From: Candidatus Woesearchaeota archaeon
GTDB lineage: Archaea > Nanobdellota > Nanobdellia > Woesearchaeales > UBA525
DNA: 5,378 bases
Direction of reading: 5' to 3'
NCBI GenBank assembly: GCA_018221165.1
Contig: JAAOYD010000008.1
Location: 1-5,378 of the forward strand
Shown one piece after another: positions 1-4,742 of the stretch. The notes beneath the pieces are model-generated. The model did no database searches, was not told where the DNA came from, and saw only the letters and a program-made list of their open reading frames with translations. How positions within the stretch are numbered: the first letter of the stretch is position 1; each line of letters begins with the position of its first letter. A program made the translations under genes and the position numbers.

Positions 1-681
1 GTGCTCGAGTTTGACGACACGAACGTCGATGAAATCATGACGCCTAGGTTGGATACCTACTGTCTCGAGATGCACAAGACTGTAACAGAGGTCCTTGACG
101 AGGTGCTCGAGAAGGGCTTCAGCCGCATCCCAATATATAGTCGAAAGATGGACAATATGAAAGGTGTGGTTCTCGTGAACGAAATGCTCAGGGCCGTGCA
201 CGCTAAGCAGGGTAAGAAGACCTTGAAGGCACTTATGCAGGATGTGCTTGTCGTTCCGGAAACTCGAAAGATTGATTCGCTCTTGCGTGAGTTCCAGAAG
301 AGTAAATCGCCGTTTGCCATCGTCGTGGACGAGCATGGATTGTTCATCGGCGTCGTTACCATTGAAGATGTTCTTGAGGAGCTCGTCGGTGAGATCTATG
401 ATGAACGAGACAAACAAGAACCAGAAGTGAAGAAATTGGACAAGGGAGTATTCCTCGTGCCTGGTCGCATGACGATTGACGATTTGAATGAGCGTTATGG
501 TTTTAAGCTTCCTGAAGATGAGGATTATGATACGCTTGCTGGCTATCTGCTGGACTTGGTGGGAAAGCTGCCGAAGGAGAACAAGGAATACAAGGACAAG
601 TACCACATCTTCGTCGTGGAGAAGGTGCGCCAGAACCGCATCGAGTCAGTCAAAGTCACGCGGAAGAACGGGAAGAAGTAG
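1..681 (+). CDS. HlyC/CorC-family CBS-domain protein, C-terminal part (5' truncated by window edge)
   Basis: The frame is open at base 1 and the first codon (GTG) reads as an internal valine, so the start lies outside the window. The 226 visible residues are the cytoplasmic half of a HlyC/CorC (CNNM-type) protein. A CBS pair covers about residues 10-65 (EIMTPR, then FSRIPIY) and 75-135 (FAIVVDEHG, GVVTIEDVLEELVGEI). A CorC_HlyC domain follows at about 146-223 (GRMTIDDLNERYG, then DYDTLAGYLLDLVGKLP). In family members an N-terminal DUF21/CNNM membrane domain precedes this region and would be encoded to the left. The family is linked to Mg2+/Co2+ transport or efflux, with the CBS pair sensing adenine nucleotides; the old 'hemolysin' name is misleading. 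The ion carried cannot be told from this part. The 3' end overlaps the convergent MFS gene by 26 bp. Confidence 0.93.
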   Translation: MLEFDDTNVDEIMTPRLDTYCLEMHKTVTEVLDEVLEKGFSRIPIYSRKMDNMKGVVLVNEMLRAVHAKQGKKTLKALMQDVLVVPETRKIDSLLREFQKSKSPFAIVVDEHGLFIGVVTIEDVLEELVGEIYDERDKQEPEVKKLDKGVFLVPGRMTIDDLNERYGFKLPEDEDYDTLAGYLLDLVGKLPKENKEYKDKYHIFVVEKVRQNRIESVKVTRKNGKK

Positions 682-1855
682 TTTTCTTGAGGATACTTGG
701 TATGAGGAACAGTCCGAGGGCTGAAAGAATTGTGAGTCCGAGGAATGCTATTTCGAGACCGTAAGCGTCTGCTAGGATTCCGATGAGTGGTGCGCAGATG
801 AAGATTGCGATGCTTTGCATGAAGCCTCCGAGGCTGAGCACTGTTGCGCGATGGCTCGATGCGACATAGTGGTTGATGTAGTCTTCGACGACTGGTAGGA
901 TGAATCCCCAGGTGAACTCGCTCAGCGCAAGGATGACAATGATACCCATACCTCCATAGAAGACGAGAGGTACGAAGTTCAACACCATGAATGCGGGGAT
1001 AAGAATGAGTGCGTATTTCTTGCCAATAAATTTCTCGATCGCATCGGCTTTCAGCGCTCCAACAGCACCGATGAGGAGCCAGATAAAATAGACTGGGCCG
1101 AGACCGGTGAGTGAGACTCCTGCATTAATGAGTGCTGGTTGCAAGAGTTTGTGGCTGATAATCATAATGCCCATGAGGAGACCTGAGTACAGTATGAGGC
1201 TCCTGACTCTTGGATGCTGTGTGGTGAAGATAGTTGCTTCTTTCAAGTGCTTGAAGAAATGTCTATCTGTGCTCTTTTTGTGGTGAGGTGGTTCGACCAT
1301 GAATATCGCGAGGAATGTAGTCAGTGAGGAGACACACAGTACTGCAACGAGAGTAGCACTATACCCGCCGTGGGCAGTGAGTGGTCCTCCGATGAGACCG
1401 CAGATGGCCATGACTCCGAGCTGATATGCCAATGCCTTTCCCGCTATCTTCTTGTATTCTTTCTCTCGTTTGAGGGCCTTGAGGGTGTCATAGAGCATGG
1501 CACTGTCAGTTCCTGAGAGGAATGCGAGTGCCATTCCAAAGAGGGCTACACTGACGAGAATATCTGCCATGTTGTTGGCGATGAGGAAGAAGTAAAAGCT
1601 TGCAGTCCAGAGTGCGCTACCAAGGAAGAGGACGTATTTTCGTCCCCATAAGTCTGCGAGGATTCCGCTTGGTACTTCAAGGAGTATTTGAAGTCCTCCA
1701 GTGAGGAGTGGGAGCAGCATGATTTGGGTGTAGCTCATACCAAAATCGATGTAGAACAAGGTGAAGACCGGGAGCCAGAAAAGACCGCTCCGTGTCGCTT
1801 TCCATATGATGAAAAGCGGAATGTTATATTTGAGTGGTCGTTGCATTGTTGTCAT
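656..1855 (-). CDS. MFS-type membrane transporter
   Basis: This encodes a 399-residue, strongly hydrophobic protein, the usual length for a 12-helix major facilitator. The MFS motif A between helices 2 and 3 is present as GILADLWGRK at about residues 64-73, preceded by EVPSG. A weaker counterpart, GILADAYG, lies near the C-terminus, as expected from the two-fold repeat. A basic stretch (MVEPPHHKKS onward) marks the central cytoplasmic loop. The frame stays open to an ATG at 1939, but I chose the ATG at 1855. It forms an ATGA overlap with the upstream gene's stop, and it removes an arginine-rich 28-residue extension lying inside that gene. Another ATG three codons later, at 1846, is also possible. 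Translation is probably coupled to the upstream gene. The substrate cannot be told; multidrug or small-metabolite export is only a guess. Confidence 0.9.
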   Translation of the reverse strand: MTTMQRPLKYNIPLFIIWKATRSGLFWLPVFTLFYIDFGMSYTQIMLLPLLTGGLQILLEVPSGILADLWGRKYVLFLGSALWTASFYFFLIANNMADILVSVALFGMALAFLSGTDSAMLYDTLKALKREKEYKKIAGKALAYQLGVMAICGLIGGPLTAHGGYSATLVAVLCVSSLTTFLAIFMVEPPHHKKSTDRHFFKHLKEATIFTTQHPRVRSLILYSGLLMGIMIISHKLLQPALINAGVSLTGLGPVYFIWLLIGAVGALKADAIEKFIGKKYALILIPAFMVLNFVPLVFYGGMGIIVILALSEFTWGFILPVVEDYINHYVASSHRATVLSLGGFMQSIAIFICAPLIGILADAYGLEIAFLGLTILSALGLFLIPSILKKTTSSRSSA

Positions 1856-2382
1856 CTCTTTCTCGCGAGCAACGCCAACACTATGCCGAGCGCGTCGTTG
1901 AATAGGTCTTTCAACGTGTCTTTCCAGTAGAAGCAGCATGAGTTCCAGCAGCTCGCGTCGAAGCCGCTGATGTATGCGCTGAGAAGCTCGACGATTTCGA
2001 CGCCGATTCCTAATCCGAATACTAATAACCCTGAGAGGAGGAATGCATGTTTCTTGTACTTTGTTTTCTTGAAGTAATCAACCGCCAGCAGAGTGAGCAC
2101 GAACGCGGCGAGGATATGCATGTAGGTATCGTAGGTGGTGCCGACAAAACTCATTGGATAGAGAGCGAAGCCTGCGCCTACGGCGTGGAGGTGGATGAGA
2201 ATGATGCTTGCGATGACCGTGCCGGTTGCTGCTTTCCCTTTGAGCGAGAACCACCAGCATGTGCCAATGAGTGCCGCGGCAATGAGGACTGCACTGAAGA
2301 GGTTCTCGCCACGGACGACGCCGACCAGCAGGAGGGCGATTGTGGTGATGGTGGTGATGGCAAACGTTCTGTTGATGTTCAT
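1852..2382 (-). CDS. DUF2238/YjdF-like integral membrane protein
   Basis: This 176-residue protein has about six predicted membrane helices (about 8-25, 27-45, 52-77, 86-103, 112-135, 158-173). Polar residues sit where the DUF2238/YjdF family keeps them: YDxxxH at 84-89, ExxE at 129-132 inside a glycine-rich helix, and a DxxxDLFND motif at 155-163 just before the last helix. The spacing resembles the family's D..H / E..E / D..D pattern, but the match is from memory and moderate. Cysteines at 145, 149 and 150 lie in the loop before the last motif. No biochemical function is established for the family. The ATG at 2382 has a TATA box centred about 28 bp upstream, so the transcript is probably leaderless or nearly so. 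The stop overlaps the MFS start as ATGA, making a two-gene operon. Confidence 0.75.
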   Translation of the reverse strand: MNINRTFAITTITTIALLLVGVVRGENLFSAVLIAAALIGTCWWFSLKGKAATGTVIASIILIHLHAVGAGFALYPMSFVGTTYDTYMHILAAFVLTLLAVDYFKKTKYKKHAFLLSGLLVFGLGIGVEIVELLSAYISGFDASCWNSCCFYWKDTLKDLFNDALGIVLALLARKR

Positions 2383-2405
2383 GGCTTTAGTGGGGGGAAA
2401 GTCGC

Positions 2406-2413
2406 TTTATAAA
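2406..2413 (-). promoter_or_regulatory. TATA box for the DUF2238-like/MFS operon
   Basis: TTTATAAA lies centred about 28 bp upstream of the ATG at 2382. Read on the minus strand it is preceded by a purine-rich GGAAAAGGG, which resembles an archaeal BRE (TFB-binding element). The spacing predicts a transcript start at or within a few bases of the ATG. The octamer is itself palindromic, so the direction rests on the flank and on the distance to the gene. Confidence 0.7.
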
Positions 2414-2442
2414 CCCTTTTCCTCTTTCTTTCTGCCAATAGC

Positions 2443-2450
2443 TTTATAAA
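2443..2450 (+). promoter_or_regulatory. TATA box for the rps17e-alba operon
   Basis: TTTATAAA lies about 47 bp before the S17e ATG. With the usual archaeal spacing the transcript would start near 2472-2475, leaving a leader of about 20 nt. The box sits in the 12-mer GCTTTATAAACC, which also occurs at 2404-2415 in the same orientation. A pyrimidine-rich tract (about 2414-2434) separates the two boxes. Confidence 0.65.
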
Positions 2451-2493
2451 CCTCCCTGAGTTCGCGCAATTGAGCAATTCACGAGAGAATACT

Positions 2494-2682
2494 ATGGGAC
2501 GAATCAAGACTAAGCCAGTAAAAAGCGCGGGCGATCGTATCTACGCACAGCATGCTGATAAGCTCTCGAAGGATTTCGAGAAGAATAAGGCAGTGCTGCC
2601 TGATGTCGCTGAAGTGCGCAGTAAGAAGATCAGAAACATTCTCGCCGGCTATCTGACGAAGAAGGCCAAACAAGGCGAGTAA
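2494..2682 (+). CDS. rps17e: 30S ribosomal protein S17e
   Basis: This encodes a 62-residue basic protein that I recognise as the archaeal/eukaryotic ribosomal protein S17e (eS17) of the small subunit. It begins MGRIKTKPVKSAGDRIY, has the helical middle (HADKLSKDFEKNKAVL) and ends with VRSKKIRNILAGYLTK; the length is normal for archaeal members. The frame is open upstream to a TTG at 2470, but the ATG at 2494 gives the conserved MGRI start. No clear Shine-Dalgarno sequence precedes it, only a weak GAGAG. It is first in an operon with alba, 17 bp between stop and start. Bacteria lack this protein, so it identifies the organism as an archaeon. Confidence 0.96.
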   Translation: MGRIKTKPVKSAGDRIYAQHADKLSKDFEKNKAVLPDVAEVRSKKIRNILAGYLTKKAKQGE

Positions 2683-2699
2683 TCGTGGGGTGAGGTGCG

Positions 2700-3029
2700 A
2701 TGGCGCCTGGGGATTTGCCAATGGATGACGCTCTAGAGCCTGGAGTCGATGTTAAGGACAATATTATCTTCATCGGCAACAAGCCATTCATGAACTATGT
2801 GACTTCTGTAGTTATTCAGTTCACCACGAAGGAAGCTCCCGAAGTCATTGTGAAAGCCCGCGGTAAGTTCATTTCTCGCGCTGTTGATGTTGTTGAAGTG
2901 GCTCGCAAGCGCTTCATGCAAGACCAGGTGGAGGTCAAAGGTGTTGACTTCGATTCTGAGGAGTTCACGAACAAAGAAGGGAAATTGGTCCGTGTCTCGA
3001 CGATTGAGATTACGCTCCTGAAGATTTAA
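2700..3029 (+). CDS. albA: Alba, archaeal DNA/RNA-binding chromatin protein
   Basis: This encodes 109 residues with the full Alba fold signature: NIIFIGNKPFMNYV at about 21-34, IVKARGKFISRAVDVVE at about 53-69, KRFM, and a C-terminal RVSTIEITL strand. Alba dimers coat DNA and also bind RNA. The residue aligning with Lys16 of Sulfolobus Sso10b (the acetylated lysine) is Asn27 here, while the neighbouring Lys28 (Sso Lys17) and the KARG motif are kept. An acidic N-terminal tail of about 20 residues precedes the fold. I use the ATG at 2700, which follows GGGGTGAGGTG (2687-2697), matching the archaeal anti-Shine-Dalgarno. An ATG at 2721 would remove seven residues and is a fair alternative. The gene is co-directional with rps17e, 17 bp downstream, and has no promoter of its own that I can see. 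Confidence 0.95.
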   Translation: MAPGDLPMDDALEPGVDVKDNIIFIGNKPFMNYVTSVVIQFTTKEAPEVIVKARGKFISRAVDVVEVARKRFMQDQVEVKGVDFDSEEFTNKEGKLVRVSTIEITLLKI

Positions 3030-3298
3030 AGTTCTGGGTTATTGAACCGTCGTCCGCGTCGGTACTGATTGTTATAGATGCATTTGTTGCCTATGCGTGC
3101 CTGCAACTCATCCTGGTCATTGAGGAAGTAATCCCTTCTGCTGCTTTCCACTGTTGTACGGAAATCACTAGGACATGACATACGTGTTCTATTGTTTGAT
3201 GGTCTGCGGGTTTGCCCAATTTCCATTAAGGTCATCACTGGTTGTATTGGGTGTCTATGTCTGTGATAAACCATGAGGCCTTGAGAGCCATGTATCAT
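3026..3298 (-). CDS. Possible small orphan protein, 90 aa
   Basis: I recognise no family. The open frame nearly fills the gap between alba and the tRNA, and its stop shares the TTTAAA palindrome with alba's stop, so the two genes would converge with a 4-bp overlap. The product is polar, rich in Arg, Asn and His, with a YHRHRHP stretch near the N-terminus and a basic end (YRRGRRFNNPEL). There are two cysteines and no membrane helix. On the minus strand a weak TATA-like CTATAACA lies at about 3319-3326, about 25 bp before the ATG, which would give a leaderless transcript. There is no Shine-Dalgarno. A 90-codon frame could arise by chance, and the composition is not decisive. If it is not coding, 3030-3289 holds nothing else I can identify. 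Confidence 0.4.
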   Translation of the reverse strand: MIHGSQGLMVYHRHRHPIQPVMTLMEIGQTRRPSNNRTRMSCPSDFRTTVESSRRDYFLNDQDELQARIGNKCIYNNQYRRGRRFNNPEL

Positions 3299-3349
3299 TT
3301 AAAACGATTATCTTGAATTTGTTATAGAAAAATGGAAAAAATGATACAT
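3290..3349. repeat. 11-bp perfect inverted repeat flanking an AT-rich spacer
   Basis: ATGTATCATTT at 3290-3300 is exactly reverse-complementary to AAATGATACAT at 3339-3349, with 38 bp of AT-rich sequence between. The left arm contains the start codon of the possible 90-aa minus-strand gene, and the spacer contains its candidate TATA element. The arms could be paired operator sites, or a stem occluding that start codon if transcription begins further upstream. Confidence 0.6.
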
Positions 3350-3366
3350 CTAACGTTTCCCGAAGG

Positions 3367-3375
3367 TTTTTAAAA
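3367..3375 (+). promoter_or_regulatory. TATA box of the tRNA-Arg gene
   Basis: TTTTTAAAA is centred about 30 bp before the first tRNA base, with a purine-containing flank (CGAAGG) at the BRE position. This matches the usual archaeal tRNA promoter layout. Confidence 0.65.
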
Positions 3376-3400
3376 GGAATCTTGCTCCATCGCCTTCATT

Positions 3401-3496
3401 GGGCCTATGGCGCAGCCTGGATAGCGCGTCCGGCTTCGGTTCGGTTTCGGCCGAGAAGAGACCGGAAGGTCGGGGGTTCGAATCCTCCTAGGCTCA
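3401..3496 (+). tRNA. tRNA-Arg (anticodon UCG) with an intron
   Basis: All four arms can be folded. The acceptor stem is 3401-3407 with 3489-3495 (one G-U pair) and discriminator A3496. The D stem is GCGC/GCGC with loop AGCCTGGATA, containing the A20 typical of arginine tRNAs. The anticodon stem is TCCGG/CCGGA (3429-3433 with 3462-3466). The variable loop is AGGTC, and the T arm is GGGGG-TTCGAAT-CCTCC. The anticodon TCG is at 3436-3438, reading CGA (and possibly other CGN) codons. Removing a 21-nt intron leaves a normal 75-nt tRNA. CCA is not encoded, so it must be added after transcription. A TATA box lies about 30 bp upstream, and a hairpin-rich trailer with a T-rich end follows. Confidence 0.95.
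3440..3460 (+). other. Archaeal tRNA intron (21 nt) with bulge-helix-bulge splice sites
   Basis: The intron sits at the canonical 37/38 position, one base 3' of the anticodon. The precursor forms a textbook bulge-helix-bulge. CTTC (3434-3437) pairs with GAAG (3455-3458) as the 4-bp central helix. It is flanked by the 3-nt bulges GGT (3438-3440) and AGA (3459-3461), with the anticodon stem outside and TCGG/CCGA (3441-3444 with 3451-3454) closing a 6-nt loop inside. Cutting after the second base of each bulge gives exactly this intron. The tRNA splicing endonuclease (EndA) is the expected enzyme. Confidence 0.92.
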
Positions 3497-3572
3497 TTCT
3501 GAGGAATCGTAGATTCCTCCATAATGAACTAGGTGGTGAGAGAGCTTTGCTTGACCATCCTCCTAGGCTCAT
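3482..3572 (+). repeat. 16-bp direct repeat of the tRNA-Arg 3' end
   Basis: ATCCTCCTAGGCTCAT occurs at 3482-3497, the end of the tRNA plus one base, and again at 3557-3572. The offset is 75 bp and the identity is perfect over 16 bp, with mismatches immediately on both sides. The second copy cannot be part of another tRNA: no pairing T arm, anticodon arm or 5' acceptor strand precedes it. The arrangement resembles the tRNA-end duplication left by integrase-type insertion, but no integrase gene is visible and the enclosed segment is tiny. Confidence 0.85.
3501..3519 (+). other. Perfect 8-bp hairpin just after the tRNA
   Basis: GAGGAATC (3501-3508) and GATTCCTC (3512-3519) pair perfectly around a 3-nt loop, starting four bases after the discriminator base. 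In the precursor this stem would stand next to the tRNA 3' processing site. Its right arm resembles the tRNA T-arm strand (GAATCCTCC), so it may derive from the same duplicated sequence. Confidence 0.6.
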
Positions 3573-3584
3573 ATTTTCTTTTCT
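3524..3584 (+). terminator. Probable terminator of the tRNA-Arg transcript: imperfect hairpin plus T-rich tract
   Basis: Bases 3524-3536 pair with 3559-3572: eleven pairs, two mismatches (3528/3568, 3534/3561) and one bulged G at 3566. The right arm is the second copy of the tRNA 3' end. A T-rich run (TTTTCTTTTCT, 3574-3584) follows directly, as in archaeal T-tract terminators. The next gene has its own promoter at 3601, so termination here makes sense. The T tract is the stronger evidence, since archaeal termination does not need a hairpin. Confidence 0.5.
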
Positions 3585-3600
3585 CAAGTACTCCTAAACC

Positions 3601-3608
3601 TTTATAAA
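3601..3608 (+). promoter_or_regulatory. TATA box of the SpoIIM-like gene
   Basis: TTTATAAA is centred 26-27 bp upstream of the ATG at 3631, which places the expected transcript start at or within a few bases of the start codon (leaderless). The upstream flank (CCTAAACC) is a weak BRE. Confidence 0.7.
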
Positions 3609-3630
3609 GCTCTCTTCTGAGAATGGGTGT

Positions 3631-4653
3631 ATGGTCTTAGAGCATCTCTTCCCCGAGGATTGGTTGGAGAAGAAGCATCGCTACGCCTTTCTCCTTGCGA
3701 TTGTGTATTCAACGATTGGCATCGTCGTCGCGCGCTTGTTGTTCCCTGCTAATTCAGGTATTGTGAGTGTCGCAATCACCTCTTTACTACTCATCCCTTA
3801 CTTGAACAAACTCCTCGAGAAGGAGGAGAAGAAGGAGCTGAAGGAGAAGCGGCTGACGCTCAAGCATTTCTGGCTGGACAACAAACAGGCCATCCTCGTG
3901 TATGGTACGATCTTCCTCGGTGTGTACGCGACCTATCTTGCCTACAGCTTTGTCTTACCGATGTTTGGCTTTGATACTGGCTCGGTGTTCCGTGAGCAAC
4001 TGGCACTCGAGACAAACTTACGTGGCAACGCGTTCCAGATGGAGACATTCCTCAATATTTTCCTCAATAATTGGTGGGTTCTTCTTGCCTGCTTTCTCTT
4101 GGCGCTCGTCGCTGGTGACGGAGCGTTGTTTTTCATCATCTGGAATGCTTCGTCCTGGGGCACAATCTTTGGCTTCAGGGCTCTCGAGGCTGCGGTACAC
4201 GGTGGTGCTTATGGTCCCTTGGCTAATTTGGCGATTATCGTCGCGATTACGTTTCCACACCTTGCTCTTGAGGGTGGTGCATATATCTTGGCTGCCATCT
4301 CAGGCGGGGTGCTGAGTGATGATATTGTGTCGAAAAGAAGTGCGATGAGCCGTTTCATCTACTACTTCCTCGCTTCAGGCATTATCTTCATAGTGCTTTT
4401 CTTTCTTTATCGCACAATCTTTACATCCTTTCCACTGGTGGCGAGCATCTTGAACATAGTGACCGTTCTCGTCTTGCTCCACTTCCTCTCGTTTGTCTTC
4501 GACGATAAGCGACATATGGAGGTCTTTCGCTACAACTATTATCTCTTCGTGGCTGCGATACTCATCTTCTTGATTGGGGCTTTTGTTGAGACTGTAGTGA
4601 TTGGGAATTCGACTTTGCTGCAAGTTGTCTATATGGCTTCTTTGGGCTTCTGA
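3631..4653 (+). CDS. SpoIIM-family integral membrane protein
   Basis: This 340-residue protein has about eight hydrophobic segments and the hallmarks of the stage II sporulation protein M family. The segment IFLNNWWVLLACFLLALVAGDG (about 143-164) is followed by WNASSWGTIFG (171-181). The family's PH..LE box follows as PHLALEGGAYILAAISGG (209-226). An extra N-terminal part holds two helices and a charged stretch, LEKEEKKELKEKR (about 62-74), probably a short cytoplasmic helix. Archaea do not sporulate; in bacteria SpoIIM works with SpoIID and SpoIIP in septal wall degradation, and the role of archaeal homologues is unknown. The ATG at 3631 is favoured because the TATA box sits 26-27 bp upstream, implying a leaderless mRNA. 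The gene stands alone: the upstream tRNA probably terminates before it, and the downstream gene has its own promoter. Confidence 0.85.
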   Translation: MVLEHLFPEDWLEKKHRYAFLLAIVYSTIGIVVARLLFPANSGIVSVAITSLLLIPYLNKLLEKEEKKELKEKRLTLKHFWLDNKQAILVYGTIFLGVYATYLAYSFVLPMFGFDTGSVFREQLALETNLRGNAFQMETFLNIFLNNWWVLLACFLLALVAGDGALFFIIWNASSWGTIFGFRALEAAVHGGAYGPLANLAIIVAITFPHLALEGGAYILAAISGGVLSDDIVSKRSAMSRFIYYFLASGIIFIVLFFLYRTIFTSFPLVASILNIVTVLVLLHFLSFVFDDKRHMEVFRYNYYLFVAAILIFLIGAFVETVVIGNSTLLQVVYMASLGF

Positions 4654-4690
4654 GAGTTTGTTCCCGTTGCGAGGACAAAAAAGCGAAATA

Positions 4691-4698
4691 TTTATAAA
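4691..4698 (+). promoter_or_regulatory. TATA box of the dockerin-like gene
   Basis: TTTATAAA is preceded by the purine-rich AGCGAAATA, a good archaeal BRE. The expected transcript start is about 4720-4724, giving a leader of about 20 nt to the ATG at 4743. No Shine-Dalgarno sequence is visible in that leader. Confidence 0.72.
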
Positions 4699-4700
4699 CA

Positions 4701-4720
4701 AGTATACCAAAATGTATACT
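4701..4720. promoter_or_regulatory. Putative operator: 20-bp palindrome between TATA box and transcript start
   Basis: AGTATAC (4701-4707) and GTATACT (4714-4720) form a perfect 7-bp inverted repeat around CAAAAT. Each half contains GTATAC, itself a palindrome, and the half-site centres are 12 bp apart, about one helical turn. The element begins two bases after the TATA box and reaches the expected transcript start. A dimeric protein bound there would block polymerase recruitment, so repression is the simplest reading. The regulator is unknown. Confidence 0.6.
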
Positions 4721-4725
4721 AAGAG

Positions 4726-4735
4726 CTACTAGTAG
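4726..4735. repeat. 10-bp perfect palindrome in the leader of the dockerin-like gene
   Basis: CTACTAGTAG is self-complementary and lies five bases after the 20-bp palindrome, 7 bp before the start codon. It could be a second protein site. As RNA it is too tight to make a good hairpin, and it may be chance. Confidence 0.35.
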
Positions 4736-4742
4736 TGTTGAC

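Noticed and set aside
1856..1939. N-terminal extension of the MFS transporter from an upstream ATG at 1939
   Set aside because: The extra 28 residues are arginine-rich and read through the neighbouring gene's last helix region out of frame. The ATGA overlap at 1852-1855 is the natural start.
2047..2412. Plus-strand open frame of 121 codons opposite the DUF2238-like gene
   Set aside because: It is the antisense shadow of a convincing membrane protein. Its acidic, Cys-scattered composition and lack of a promoter do not support coding.
2470..2493. TTG start eight codons upstream of S17e
   Set aside because: The conserved S17e N-terminus begins MGRIKTK at the ATG, and the predicted transcript start lies at or after the TTG.
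3030..3289. Large structural RNA such as SRP RNA or RNase P RNA in the alba-tRNA gap
   Set aside because: None of the conserved motifs of these RNAs is visible and the segment is not GC-rich or strongly self-complementary.
3498..3571. A second tRNA, or the 3' half of a split tRNA, ending in the duplicated acceptor strand
   Set aside because: No T stem pairs with CCTCC in the second copy, the loop is not TTCGAAT-like, and there is no matching 5' acceptor strand or bulge-helix-bulge partner.
3382..3597. Plus-strand open frame of 71 codons across the tRNA
   Set aside because: It overlaps a complete intron-containing tRNA-Arg and its trailer; the frame is open only by chance.
4666..4680. A third partial copy of the GTTGCGACAAA repeat after the SpoIIM-like gene
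   Set aside because: GTTGCGAGGACAAAA matches only with a two-base insertion and has no complementary arm nearby; likely chance.
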